Shown: piece after piece, positions 1-12,700 of the stretch | Numbering within the stretch: the first letter of the stretch is position 1 | Layout of the letters: each line of letters begins with the position of its first letter | Position numbers and translations under genes: made by a program | Notes under the pieces: generated by a model | Databases searched by the model: none | Seen by the model: the letters and a program-made list of their open reading frames with translations, nothing else | Told to the model about the DNA's origin: nothing | Assembly: GCA_963978905.1 (NCBI GenBank) | Contig: OZ022261.1 | Location: 1,799,992-1,863,991 of the forward strand | Source: Trichostrongylus colubriformis | Taxonomy: Eukaryota; Nematoda; Chromadorea; Rhabditida; Trichostrongylidae | Direction: 5' to 3' | DNA: 64,000 nt

Positions 1-1012
1 AATTTTTGAAGAATCCTAGTCAGAGCTTGCATTCGTGTAAGAGTTTCAAAGTATCTTCCATTTCAGGCGAGATCCCGTCCCTTGATGTGGCCCTGAATAG
101 CGCCTCCGTGTATATTTCGTCAAAAAACATCCATTTTCGAAAAGTTTGAAAGGAAGTTTCTTCGCGATCTGATTAGCCGGAGATGAAATTTTTTGGAATC
201 CTAGTCCAAGGTAACAGATTTGTAGGAATTCCGAAGTTCCTGTCGTTTCGAATGGCTTATCGTTTTTTGGTGAGGCCCTAAATAGTGCCTCCGTGTATAC
301 TCCCTTAAAAAACCATCTCTAATCTCTTTGTCAAAAGGAAATTCTTCAGTGAAATGTATACCAATCGATTCCCTAGGAAAAACGCTATGGAATGATATAT
401 GAAATTTGCCGATGTGATGAATTCATTATTTTCATCATCTTCGATATTCGCATTGCCTTCGACTGTCGTCTGGCGCTCGTCGGCCGCGTGCAGTTCACGT
501 GCTTGGCCACATGAGAGTGCCATCGCAAGCGTTGGGCGCTTTCCCACGGCCGTGCAAGCGAATGATAGAAGGCAATGCGAAAATCGAAGATGATGAAAAT
601 AATGAACTCATCACATCGGCAAGTTTCATATATCATTCCATAGCGTTCTTCCTAGGACATCGAATGGTATACATTTCACTGAAGAATTTGCTTTTGAAAA
701 AGAGATGAGATGGTTTTTTAAGGGAGTATACACGGAGGCACTATTTAAGGCCTCACCAAAGAACGCTAAGTCATTCGAAGTGACAGGAACTTCGGAATAC
801 CTACACAACTGTTACCTTAGACTAGGATTCCAAAAAATTTCGATCAGATCGCGATGAAATTTCCTTTCAACTTTTCGAAAATGGATGTTTTTTAACAAAA
901 TATACACGGAGACGCTATTTAGGGCCGCACCAAGGAATGGGATATCGCCTGAAATGAAAGATAATTCGAAGATCTTACACGAATGCAAGCTCTGACTGGG
1001 ATTCTTTAAAAA
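1..1012. repeat. Large foldback repeat with nested tandem units
   Basis: The left arm (about 1-480) is repeated in reverse complement as the right arm (about 545-1012). For example GAATCCTAGTC near 14 and 210 is answered by GACTAGGATT near 822 and GACTGGGATT near 992. The CCTCCGTGTATA motif near 108 and 291 is answered by TATACACGGAG near 727 and 902. Each arm is itself two diverged copies of a roughly 190-bp unit. The central spacer is about 60 bp, near 480-545. The left end runs off the window, so full length and any target duplication are unknown. Short ORFs inside are repeat sequence. A transcript through it would fold into a long hairpin; that is inference. Confidence 0.85.
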
Positions 1013-1484
1013 ATTTTATCGCCAACGCATTAGATTCCTGAGAAATTTTCCCTTAAACTTTCCAGAATGTGAAAAAAATGGCCCAGTACCGAGTTCAAGA
1101 AAACCATAAACTTGTGGAACGGTCTTGTAGAACCCGACGAGCTGATTCCGAAATGTATACAAATTTTATGAAAAATTAATAATTAATCGATTTATAGCGA
1201 AAAATGACATAAAACGCGAGAACGCGCTTTCGCGTGATTTTCAACCTTACGGCACTAACTGTATTTCAGGATTGAGGGCGCTAGGCGCCGAAAATTCGTC
1301 TACAAGGCTCAGAATTCTTTTGCAACCTCTTTTCGCAGGCAGTTTTGTGAAAGCTTTTCGAGTCTTCTGGAATAAATTTTCGAAGTCTCACACTGTTTCA
1401 TACTCATTTAGATCAACATGAGGCTTCGGGACACGACAGTGTTCAACTACATATTCATAGTATATAATAGCGTGTTTTCTTCAG

Positions 1485-4400
1485 GATCGAGGAGTATGAA
1501 GCAGCGCTCAAGGAATGGGAGGAAACAAAACCGCCGGGCAGCGCGTCGAGTGCCGATCCATTTGGACATTACAAGAAAAAGTTCGAAGATAGGGAGGTGA
1601 GGAATAACCCTTACGAGGTCCTCAGCAGTCATGCAAAGGCTCATCTGGAGAGCAAATCCGCATTTTTATTCTCTCAGACGAGTCACACCAGTTTGGCGAC
1701 TCTGTAGAAACGATATGCTTTGATGAACTGGAACAGGAAATTATGCTCGATTCATGTGCGGTTGTGCAGTAATGCGATCCCTGGTCACCGCTACACCTCT
1801 GCGCGTGCAAGAACACTGTAACCACTGATTTTGATATTTTTATTTTCGATAGCTGTTGATTGAACACTGTAAAGAACATTGTAGTCTGCACAAACGGGGT
1901 TTAACGAAAGCGTGGTGGTTTTCAGTCAGAATTGAGTACGGTAGCTATTGAGTACATGGGTGTTCTGCACCTCTCCTCACACTTGCTCGCCAGCGTGAAT
2001 TGTCATTTGCTCGCTCAAACTGCTGATCTCAGTGGTACGATCCCTCAAACAAAGTATAAAGTAGATATTCAGTTTATTTTTGAATATTTTGCGATTTATC
2101 GATAACCGCTGATTTTCGTGGTAGTACGCGATGCAAATGTTGTCACACTTAAATGTGCAAAGCATTCGAGCTCGTACGGGCTCACAATCGAACCTGTGCT
2201 CGAAGAAAGCATGTGGAGAGTAGTTCCACCTGAAGCCCAACGTTTTGCTCGAATCCATTCTCTTGTGAGAGAGGATAAAATTATACTGGAACAAATGAGA
2301 TTTAGAAGAATAGTAGAGATTACTGATATACATGAGGCAATTTCAAAAGCCATCGAGAGACGTAATTTGGACAAGCAATCGGTCAATCGGTAAACACGAA
2401 AGCGGAGGAGCTGGGTAGTGCCATAGTAGAGAAGGAATGGGATGAAACGACCAGCTACATGAGGAGTAGGTAGTACTCCATTCACAATTGTGGACGCCCT
2501 TTTTCGCCCTGTGTATCGTTGAATAGGGTGATTTAGACGGCAAGGCCAGCTAAGCCAACGTGGCTCAGCACTCCAAGGCTACATCGCAGTTGGCACACAT
2601 CGCACCGAAGAGCACCGAGCAGGGGCTACAATATAGACCTTAATGACACCGGGAGGGGTAAAGGGAAATTGAGAACTGTGAACACTATTCTGTGAAAACG
2701 AACCTTTCACTTTAGAAGAGGTGATGTGTGGCAAACTTGCATTGAAAAAGCGCGGCTTGGGTCTTACCACGATTACGCCGCACGGCGTGTCGTTCTGCAG
2801 TTCATCAGCCGGACTAGTTGCCGGCGATGGCGAGATAACGTTCGCGGCCGGCTGATTTAACCTCTAGCCCGTCTGCAATCTACCCCCGGCCAGTTCCGCA
2901 GAGAAACGCGAAAAAGAAGGGAGGTTTTCGGGTTTTTATTTCCCGATTTTTTTTCGTCGTTTTATTCCATTCTTCCTCTACTGTTACACTGCTTAGCGCC
3001 TATACTTTCATACTTCACAATCTGCCAAACTTTCTCCTCCCGGTGTCTTTTATGCGCGCTTTTTAACACGACTTCGCCCGCAAACCATATCTTCGAAACG
3101 CCCCACTTCACTCCATTTGAAGAGAGCATATCCATCCAGATGTGGTTTTTCTTACCCGTGACGGTGTCTTTAGCTAGCAACACCTTTATATCATACACGC
3201 AACGGTGACATCTTTACAATCTGGTATGAATAACGTACTTACAACAAGAGAGTTAGCAGTGGGAAAGCTCATGCTAGCGCTGTTTAGCAGAGGGTGACCA
3301 TTATCGATAGAACTAAGGAAGCGTAGAGCTGGGAAAGTGTGCCAAAAAAATCTGAAACTGGTTTTTCCTTTTTTTTGTAAGCAACTTTTGAGCATTCCCC
3401 CTAGCAAAAAACGTATGCCGTCAACTTCTATGCTTTTTGGAGAAAGTTTGGGCTTTTCATTCAGCTTTACCTATGCTGACAGGTCCACTGAAAATCTATC
3501 ATGTCTCGAAAACTTGCTTGAAAAGGAAAACTGAGGCGAAAGAACTTGACGGTCAGAAACCATAACAAGGCCCAGCATGGGATTTCTTACAATGGACATG
3601 AACATGAGTAGAACCACATATTCGATTTGTGATTCGGGTTTCTGATTTATGTATTTACAAGAAAACTTGACTTGTCTCTTGGAACACCCATACCTGGAAG
3701 AGAGGTGGTGGTGGATGAGTCATTAGTCACTGTCAACCACGGAGACTGTTTACTATTGCCTTTGGCTGTAAGCGCTAGTCAGGGTCTGTTACGATCAGTT
3801 CTTGGGTGTGTTCACCGTGAACGGTCAAAAAGGCCGCCTTCATACTCTGCAGTGGTGGTGGCGTGCCTGCCGGCGAAAGGGCGTGTTCCCAACACAGGTA
3901 GCGAGACAAAGTGACACGGGCGGAGACGCAGAAACGACGCAGCCATGCTTGGCCGCTGCACGACAAAGTATGAAGGTGGTAGGATCAATGCGGCATCTCT
4001 CCCGGGTCCTGTATACGGCCCACAAATCGAAACGAATTTCGAAGTTTTACTGTCGTAGTTCCGGGACAGACTGAATCTTTGCTCTGCGTTTTATTCAGCT
4101 AGCAAGTGCGCAGACTGGTGAAGGACAACGGATGACGCAGCCCAAGCCAAGGGAGAGTGGGAATAGGGGACATTATAAGTAAGCCGTTTGCGAAGTGTGC
4201 ACGAGGACGAGAGCAGGAAATTAGATGCCCTTTGCACCCGAGTTTGAAGTGGTCCAAATATCCGTGAGCCGTAACGTTATCCAGAAACGCCCCGTGCGGC
4301 TAGCAGTTTTTCCACCCTTTAAAGCCAAATATAAAAGTATTATGAGCTGATTATAAAGTTGGTAGCAAGGGCGATTGTTTGGTCAATTGAGTTTATGTAA

Positions 4401-4712
4401 TGTATTGAAAATACATTATCATTTCAGTTGCATGGAAACAAAGATGGTGGCGCTGATGTAAGAAATGGAGAAAAGGAGGAAAAAGAAGAGCCTTCTAACG
4501 ACACAGGAAAACGAGAATCCGTAGAAGAGGAAGAAGAACGCGAGGATAAAACAAGGCAAGGACAGGTAGAAGAAGAGAAACACGAAGAAGAGCAGGAAGA
4601 GGAGGAAGAAGAGGAGCAGGAGGAAGAGGAAGCTGAGGAAGAAGAAGAGGAAGAGGAGGAAGAGGAAGAGGAAGAAGAGGAGGACGAAGAAGAAGAGGAG
4701 GAAGAAGAATAG
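1485..4712 (+). CDS. Unrecognised nuclear-type protein with glutamate-rich tail (5' end missing)
   Basis: Five exons join with consistent phase: 1485-1596, 1853-1940, 2125-2389, 3662-3767 and 4428-4712 (TAG), giving about 284 codons with the start upstream. Acceptors are ttcttcag, gatag, gtggtag, tacaag and atttcag. Donors are GTGAGG, GTAGCT, GTAAAC and GTAAGC. The first exon begins IEEYEAALKEWEETKPPGS, charged and helical, and resembles the last helix of an HMG box only weakly. Exon three is a good alpha-helical coding stretch (PPEAQRFARIHSLV, ITDIHEAISKAIERR). Exon four reads GTPIPGREVVVDESLVTVN. The last exon starts LHGNKDGGADVRNGEK and becomes almost pure glutamate, like acidic tails of chromatin or nucleolar proteins. 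The large intron holds one MITE and the last intron another. Exon two (1853-1940) is the least certain link. I do not recognise the family. Confidence 0.62.
2645..3047. repeat. MITE, GACACCGG-end family, copy 1
   Basis: Ends are GACACCGGGAGG and CTCCCGGTGTC. The interior matches the elements at 58844-59240 and 62660-63055: shared GAAGAGGTGATGTGT, a CGGCTGATTTA block, and TTACACTGCTTAGCGCC. It lies in the intron between exons three and four of the upstream plus-strand gene. It has no coding capacity. Three copies in 64 kb indicate an active or recently active non-autonomous family. Confidence 0.85.
3831..3983. repeat. MITE, AGGCCGC-TTCATACT family
   Basis: Begins AGGCCGCCTTCATACTCTGC and ends with the imperfect inverse GACAAAGTATGAAGGTGG. 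The same ends define elements at 7682, 43971, 57958 and 60217. It sits in the last intron of the acidic-tail gene and contributes only shadow ORFs. Confidence 0.75.
4530..4712 (+). repeat. Purine-only GAA/GAG tract encoding poly-glutamate
   Basis: About 180 bases are nearly pure A/G on the plus strand and code for the acidic tail. The minus strand gives a leucine/phenylalanine-rich ORF that is only its shadow. A homopurine run of this length can form triplex DNA and is prone to length change. It is still in frame with a clean TAG. Confidence 0.8.
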
Positions 4713-5502
4713 AGAGGCTCTGAAAAATGTCTGACTCTGCCAACGTAAAAAACACCGCATTTGTTGCTTCATTGAATTTGACGATTAGTGTTATTTCACC
4801 GAGTGAAAATTTCCATTCTAACGTTTAGCCAGTGGTATTACCTTGACCTGTCATATGCAGTAAAGTCAGGTATTACAGTGAAGTCTATTCGTGATGTTAT
4901 ATCGATTAAATGTCTACCCATGAAAGGACGAGAGATAATCAGCACGAGAAAAATAATGGAGGCTTCTGTGGTAGGTGCTATGATAGTAGTATAGAGTATT
5001 TAAAAGTTGTCATTGTAAGGAAAAAAAGGCGTCAACATTAATAATTGTCAGTAGGTGAGTAACTGGAAAATGCACGAAACTGAGGGTGTACGTCTGAAGG
5101 GTGCAAGTAGGACATCGCGCCCACGCGAACTGCTTTATCGCAAGTGGCAAGTTCCGCGTTGATCCTATAGTAGATTGCCTCAATTCGCAAAGGAGCCAGC
5201 TAAAACTTGTCGCACGCGATAACCAATTCGCGTGGCCCAGCGAGCAGTTAGACCTGTTTTCATACTCTGCGACGCCGTCTCCGACTAACCCGGTCACTCT
5301 GACTGGGTCGCGCTATATTTATAACTTGTGACCCAATCGCGTTTTATTTCATTTTATCAAGCATTAGCACCACAGCGATAAAGTAATTGATTGCCAAGTC
5401 CTATAACGAAAAATAGGAAAGATGGAAAACAAGACAGAGAAAAAAAGAGAAGCGGACTCACATTGCCATTAGATGCAATGGGATTGAGTCACATTTTTTC
5501 AG

Positions 5503-5626
5503 CTCCTGGGATTCGACTCATTCAATAGAAGAGTTGCAGAGTCCGCTTTTCGATACACTCCCAGAAATAGACGAGCTGATTGGGATGGGCATCGTCCGAG
5601 CAACCGCTGCTGTGATGTTGCAATAA
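5503..5626 (+). CDS. Isolated exon-like segment with stop inside an AATAAA
   Basis: It follows a good acceptor (acattttttcag) and reads 40 codons, starting SWDSTHSIEELQ and continuing LPEIDELIGMGIV, then stops at a TAA that is part of AATAAA. No upstream exon of matching phase (two bases carried in) was found. A short inverted repeat (AAGCGGACTC near 5448, GAGTCCGCTT near 5540) overlaps it, so it could be repeat sequence. Function unknown. Confidence 0.22.
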
Positions 5627-6165
5627 AGTTGTGAAACTTATCTGACACCAGCGGCTACTTATACTGATCGCGCTATGGGTCTGAGTCAGGACGGTCTAAC
5701 TTGATCAGGTCACGCGAGAAAGCGGCGACAGCGCCCCTATCGCGGCCACCAAGCCAATGCGGGCCCAGCAAAGCACTTAGCGCGAGCTGTGACCTGATTG
5801 AACAGCCGTAATGCGGGTGTGTGACAAGTGTTCCGGTGATTAGTGTGGGGTCAGGTCGCCCATTAGTGGATTTTCCTTTCAAAACGACTGATTTGCTACT
5901 AATTTCAAGATTTTTACCACGGATGTGACCTACTCACTTCAAAGATAAAGGCAAGAGAATGGAGACTGATAATTGTGAAGTTAAGTATGTTATAAAGTCA
6001 GATGTATGTAATATAGAAGTTAAGTTGTTACATCTTCTATTAAATACAATTCCCATCTGAAAGCAGATGAGATATGAAAAAGCTGGCAGCTAGTTACTGT
6101 AACAGTCCGTAATGTAAAGTTTTAGACTCATGAGAATGTTAGTTTGGTCATTTCTATAATAAATT

Positions 6166-6346
6166 GCGGGTGTAGGTTGGGACGGGAGACGGTCCTTTGG
6201 CGCGGCCCCTTGGAGATAATTTGCCAATGGGGCACTGCCAAAGCTCCTCCCCTAAAAAGGCTTAGGTAAATCTGGGAGAGTCCAGACGGCCCATGCGACC
6301 CATTTGCAAATTAGCTGCAAGGGCCGCGCCAAACGACATACACCCG
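6166..6346. repeat. Inverted-repeat element of about 180 bp
   Basis: Left end GCGGGTGTAGG followed by TTTGGCGCGGCCC. Right end GGGCCGCGCCAAACG followed by ATACACCCG, its imperfect inverse complement. No coding content. The arms differ by several substitutions, so the copy is old. Confidence 0.65.
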
Positions 6347-7681
6347 GTTGGGACACACCGATTTTGACCTAGGCCAGTGACCCTGTGACAGCCTGGAGCC
6401 TTTGCCCTGTGACGTACATAATCAGACAATGTGTTCATGTAAACCCTTTTCTCCTTGCAGTCTGTTCCGCTGTATTGGTGAATGGATGATGCTACTGAAT
6501 GTGATACTAGAGAAAAGGTGACTTTTCAAATTAAGAGAAAATTAAGTTAGAGCCTTCCATACTTCAGAGAAGATCCATTTTCTTGAAGTCAACTGTCACA
6601 CCCAATTTATCACTTCAGTATTCGCACAATGCTCTACTCGCTTTTCGAAATATCTCGAGAGAAAACCGTTATAAAGAACAAGTTTGAGGGATGTGCATGG
6701 TCATCGCGTGACCTAGAGGCACTACTGACCGTGCGTCCCAACCAGGGCACTCCTAGGTGTCGAGGATTATATCCGCTTCTGTACGACCCCCCCCCCCCCC
6801 CAACCCCTTTACGAGGACCAAATACGACTCACCTTTTTTGACCCATACAGTACCAGTGACTGTTGCCGAATTGTATAATTGCAATGTGTAATATTACTGT
6901 ACATTCTTATTTGAAGCAGAAAGATATTTGATTAGCATTCCGTCATACGAGTTCGCTGTGAAATACCCTTCGCTTCTCATCTGCTCCTTGAAAGTTTAGG
7001 TTCTACCGCATATCGCGGACCTGTGCCTCCCTCCTTGCGTAATCTGAACAAGGACAATTTTGATGCGCACCTCAATTGAATGACAGCCTCATTGATAATG
7101 TGGAAATAAACACCAACAACTATTATTCATTCATTATTCAAACCGAAAACTACGTACGACAAGTCACACGTAGAGTAACCGTTGCTTACGACTGGACTTC
7201 TCTTATTAAACTTAGGCAAGGCACTCCAAACATCTTCAAAACGAGCAAACTTTCCTTGTAATGGCATCAATCCAGAAGACAGGGGTGCTGACCATGACAC
7301 TCATAGTTGCATCGGAATTCCCGAAAACGTCAGATACTTGCTAAAGAGCCTGTTTCAACGTAACTTTGAAACATGCCTTCAAATATCTGCAACGATTCCT
7401 AGCTGGTTCTAGCAAATGTGGTTTCACATGCGTGGCATGTAAAGCCTTTTTCAATACTTTGAAATTGGATAGTAATACCTGCTTCAAGCTACACAGCAAA
7501 AAACTGAGTTTTGACAAAGCTACACGGAAAACAGCTAAAACCGGTACAATCATTAGGCTGAGATTATATCTTGCGGATCGTACGATCTGCAGGATCACAA
7601 AATCTCATGTGTTGTCACGACTCTCTCGCTTGAGTATGCTATTTTCGCGGGCGCGCAAGAGAGAATGTCACTCACCGTTTA

Positions 7682-7777
7682 AGGCCGCTTTCATACTCGC
7701 AACACGCCGTCACCGGCGGCGATGGCGTCAATTTGACGCCGTCATCTGCGTCGGTGCGCAAAGTATGAAAGCGGCCT
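7682..7777. repeat. Short MITE with near-perfect 17-bp ends
   Basis: AGGCCGCTTTCATACT at the left is matched exactly by AGTATGAAAGCGGCCT at the right. The 96-bp body is itself GC-rich and partly palindromic (GGCGATGGCGTCAA / TTGACGCC). It is the most compact member of the AGGCCGC family in the window. Confidence 0.85.
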
Positions 7778-9706
7778 AAGCCCTTCTCCCAAAAGGGTGT
7801 AATGTGCGAGTGTGTTCAGAGTTGCACCATTGTAAAGTTTCTCACGCGAGAATATTATGCGCTCCAGTGAGAAAACCGCGACGCGATCATACACGCGCGG
7901 GAAATTCATGGCAGGATTTGGAGAGAATTAGCCGCATTCGTTATAACCTCAAACTGAGTCAAACCCGCGGGCTTGTGAGCTTAAAAGTAAGCGTGAACTG
8001 ATGATTCACAACTCTGACACCAAGGTCATTTCGGTAATCAAAGATGTTTCAATCCCTCAATGAAACGAAACACCGATTTTCAGGGAACCTGCTGGGACGG
8101 AAGATGGAGAATAACGACCATACGGTGGCACTCCCTCCATAGGAAAATTGAGGACCAAGACCGATGACAATGGAAAAGTAGACGAGATCCGCGCGGTCAA
8201 TCCCTAAGCTGGAATAACGGTTGTCGAAGCAACCATGTAATTGACGTTGTTGTTGATATAAAATTAGAACATCATAAAGCTTTGCAGGAGGTATTTTCAA
8301 ATAGTTCATCTTACCACGAAAAGAATATGAGATTACGTGACGAAAAGATTAGGACGTCAAAGATCATAACATATTGCTTTCTTCACGCAATACTCAACGA
8401 ATGACACAAAAGATCAGTAGAATAACAGAAATGACCACCAAGACAACGTCTTCAAGAAATGAGAGAGCAGAAGAGAATATGGACAGTAGATCGGTAGTTC
8501 CTATGCACAAAAGTCGAAAAGTCAGAGATCACAGATCATGCAGGGTCTAGTTCGAACGTCAATATTGGTCGTTTGGGACGATCACTCAACAGATCTGAAA
8601 TACATCATTAAGATCTCCAAGCTTCGATCCCTGTTTACCTATCTCAACTCCCACGAAGATCACGAGTTCGTCTTAAAGAGAGCGATAGGGGTAATGTGGG
8701 TAATGAGCTCTCGCTGGAACAAAATATGCAACGCTCACCTGAGCTTCCCACTGGTCAGCTGAGTGACGGCACCAAAAAAGTGCAGATTGAATAGTTAACC
8801 AAAGACCTAATCTAGGACTCATCTAGTTATCCCGAGGGTGCGGGTCCGAACCGCCCAACTAGGTCAGACAAGCGAAGAATCGATGGTCGCGCATCCTAGC
8901 CCGCGGACAATTCACAACGGAAGCGTTGAAACCAAGCATTTGACACGGCAGGCGACGAAATTCACATAGCGCGGTGAGCTAGTTGGACAGACCTGACGCA
9001 CACCCCCCTTCGAGCCGTCCCCTAAGTCAGTCACCCAATTTCCAATTGCACCTGTGCTACTTCCTTAAGACTGCTCGACTGCTTTGCTGGTTAATTCGTT
9101 CGTATCGATTAACTCCCCTAATGTGCATTTCCCATGACAACTGAGATATTTACTTGCTAGCCATTCAAAGATTCAGGCTCAACGGCAACAAAGTCAAGTT
9201 GGTAACAAGAGGTTGGAAGGTAGTTTCTAGCTGTCAAAAGCCCCAGGTGAGGAGGAGACTACCAAATTCCTTTGCGCGTGAAATTGTGAAAAACCAAGGG
9301 CATCTGATGGAATAGAGGTTCCTCGAGCTCTATTCCCTTTTCTCGTTTTCCTTATTGGAAACCGCCTCGCCTCGCTGTTCCTGTCACTTAATTTAACGGT
9401 ACCCGGAGAACAACTGGAGAGATCGAGGCAAGTTTGGGGATGAGCGGGGTGCCTGATCGTGAGCTTTCACCCTCTAATGAGAGCGCCTCCGCGACAAAAC
9501 TGAGCGTGTGCGGCTATTTCACCGTAGAGTCTTGGTGATGGCCATCGTGACCGCCAAGATTAACGGCGGAATAAAGTCTTTCAACCACAAATTCTAGACT
9601 TTTCTGTTTTAATTGTTCACTGTAAACCAGCCAGCAGTTCTAGTTTCATTATTCATCGACCGACAAGTAATTAGTTAAGTCTGGCAAGTATTGTATCCAC
9701 TGCCTT

Positions 9707-12700
9707 CTATTTAAAATGACCCCTGGAAGAAGAAGACTGAACACGCCCACCTTGAAGTATACTTGTCCAAGACAGTGTTATGTAGGTGAGATATGCATTT
9801 AGCGGTGTACAGTGGGCCCTTTTCTTCTCACGGAGCCAATGCCACGCTTGGCCAAATCCATGAACAGACCATAATCGTGTCAGAACACCCTCGCTGAGTT
9901 CTTAAACAGACGTTATTGCAGAGCAATCCACTACACCAAAAAACAAACACGCACCCTCATCAATGCTGCTTCCATCAACTTCAGGATACTTATTCACCGT
10001 GTCTGCCTCGCTCTGCCAGCGCCGACCACCGACCACGGCAGACATCGCTGACGGTCGCGGAAGGAGCAGCGGTCCGCCAAGGTTGGTTTCGGACATTCTG
10101 CGACGATTCCAGGATTGTTCAACCTAGAATTTTGCAAAAGGTACTATTTTGAAAAGATGAGGTGATGGGAATGACTTACACTAGCTAGTTCTGAGAAGTC
10201 TACACTGCCCTCCATCGAAGGTGTCTCATAGCCACAGTTGGGCACTCGAGCCACGGCCATTTCAGCGTATCCTTGAAAGGAACACTTTAGTTGGAACCGT
10301 GCTAAATCTAATCAGCTGCACTGAAGCACAACCAGGTTTTGCGTTAGTTGAAATGTAGAAAAGAACATTAGTTATTTAATGTAATGTTGCTTTGAAGTGA
10401 AGTGAGGAGCTACTGTGTAGAGTTAATCATAAAAACTCATTTTTTTATGGGGTCCCCTCATACCAACGAACTCCTGTCGACGCACACCTTGTTTCATTAT
10501 CCTCTGGGCCCACTGCCATGTTGATGAAACCTAAAAGATAGATTTATGCAAAAAAAATGGGAGCACTCAGACGAAACAACAATACCTTTGCGTCGTATAC
10601 TTGCTTCAATATATCATATCTGATAGAACCCAAGAACACTACAGCTTCCCTCGTTTTCTGCCTATCACGGGCAACTAGTTCTACACAAACGCATTCGCCA
10701 TCTCTAACAACGATATCTTGGAAAACCTGTAAGAATCAATGCTATCATATCATTGAGCCTCCCATTTTGTCCGATAAAGAAGAAGATTCTGATAGTATGC
10801 GAAAAGGAAAGTGGAAGACTTGATCGGGAACATGTGATTCAGAGCTGACTCCTGCACTCACGACCTGGAGAACGGGAGGCTCCCATGAGACCTCTACACA
10901 TAGGGAAACCTGATGGTGCCATGATTATGCATGGAAGAAAACTGTATTCCCTTAACAGTGGGAGCATCCGAGCAGTAATAAATGAACTGCTCGGATGCTC
11001 CCACTTGAACAGCTTGAGTTTCAAAAGTTGGGCCACAGGGCGATAACCGTGTCCTTTGTCTATTCTCGGATTGAAGACGGTAATCGCTATAGAGTTCGAC
11101 TACATGCGGCACCCCTAACTCGCACGCATCGCGCAGCTGCCGACATTGCGAGGCGGAATTTTGACGTAAGGGTACACACCCCTAGAAGAACAAACAAACA
11201 AACTCCATCACAATCTATTACGAGGGTTAGTTAAAGGCACCGTTAAGGGGTAAAGAAGTCTGGCGAAGGAAAAGCGCGGGAGAAGCGAATAGAAACCACA
11301 ACGGCGCATTTTTCAACGTTTCGCTATCGATTCTCCCTCTCAACCTCAAATATTCTTGAAGTCGAAGATTTCTTCCCGTTTCGCTTTTTCCTGCAGCTAC
11401 CTCGGTGCTTTTAATCAGATTTCTGACAACTCCAGTCGAACACTGCGGTCTCTATAAGCAATGAGGGTCCATATAATTGTGACTTATCAATTGTGGAACT
11501 CATCAGACACCAAACCCAGATTGCCACGATGAACCAACTAGTTCGTTTAAAATACTTAAAAGGTCCGCTCCTTGTTATTCCAAATAACACATTCAAAGAT
11601 ATGAAAACTGCTCCCGCGCAACGAAGTAAGATAATTCAACGAGTAAAAAAAGAACTAAAAGTATAACTGAATAAAATGCAAAAAAGCGAAAATGGACCTC
11701 TTCAAAAGCATCGATGGCGAAATACAGTTTGGGGTATGTGATTTCCTCACTTTCTCCTTTACTATCCATGCTTCTCCTGCTGGGAGACGGATACACCTGA
11801 ATAAAAACAGAACGTTTTCTGTGCTGAGACACTTTCATGAAGCACAAGGTAAGGTTCTTTTTTCCTAAGCGGGTACAAAAAGGCCCAAAGAAATGGAATG
11901 AAAGGAGTCTCATTCCATGCGTTGAAGGATTTTGCAGTTTTGCCTCTGCATAACATATATGAGTGTAGCGGAGTAGCTCAAGTTTTGGCACCATTCAACT
12001 ACGATATATCCCAATATCCCCAAGCAGGTGCCAGCTACTCCTCCTATCGCGAGCCGGAGCAGTCGCGAGCCATTTTGACTCGAAAGAGGCGCAGTCTTGC
12101 TACTTTCCGACGATCAATTTTTGTGGAATTTTATTCGCGAGAGTTGAGGAGCACCTGCTCACAAAATGACATCCACTTCTAGCGTTGGACCGCTCAGAAA
12201 AAGACAACTTCGATTCTTTGTTCCATGTATTTGCTCGTATAAGATGCAGAAGACTACTCCCAAAAGAGCTCCACGTCCTGGATGATTCTCTCACTAGCAA
12301 TGAGAAAATGTACAATTCATAATTAATGATAAACCTTCTGGCAGTTCTTGCGAATAATTTGGAGATTCTGTGGACTTGTCTTGGTACAAACAGCACAAGT
12401 CACGTAGAAATCCAGCTGAAAATAGATTAATCCGTTGCAAAACAATGCGGAGAATGCCAGTAATCCTGTCAATGTGCAATACAACATGCGAAATGAAGGA
12501 GTCATACGGAAAGGGAAGAAATCTGGGCATGAACTGATTTTAAAAGGCAATTTAAACCAACTTGTTGGAGAACGAGATTCAGACAAACTGATTCCTCCCA
12601 GTTGTAGTTTTTGTCACAGGGAGTGGGCAGGTTTTTGCTTGATCTCCGAAATACTTGAACCATGTGCTGAAAAAATCGAGTTTTATATGCAGAACACACG

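Larger units (their letters stand above)
4713..9706. other. Intergenic region between convergent genes
   Basis: No gene could be supported. It contains dispersed GC-rich repeat fragments (about 5100-5300 and 5660-5860), the inverted-repeat elements listed separately, and a run of 15 C at 6787-6801. A short repeat, CAGGGCACTCCTAGGTGTCG (about 6745), recurs on the other strand near 14835-14900. A GAGCTAGTTGGACAG block near 8975 recurs near 19190. Several 60-140 codon ORFs here have no splice or homology support. Confidence 0.5.

Noticed and set aside
2096..2485. 129-codon minus-strand ORF
   Set aside because: Shadow of the plus-strand exon 2125-2389, which has good splice signals and phase.
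4419..4772. Minus-strand leucine/phenylalanine-rich ORF of 117 codons
   Set aside because: It is the complement of the GAA/GAG tract that codes the glutamate tail; its composition is forced by the repeat.
12323..12586. DEG/ENaC-like reading of the minus-strand exons
   Set aside because: Cysteine spacing looked channel-like at first. The KIAA0930 motif order across eleven exons explains the sequence far better, and the hydrophobic frame is partly intron.
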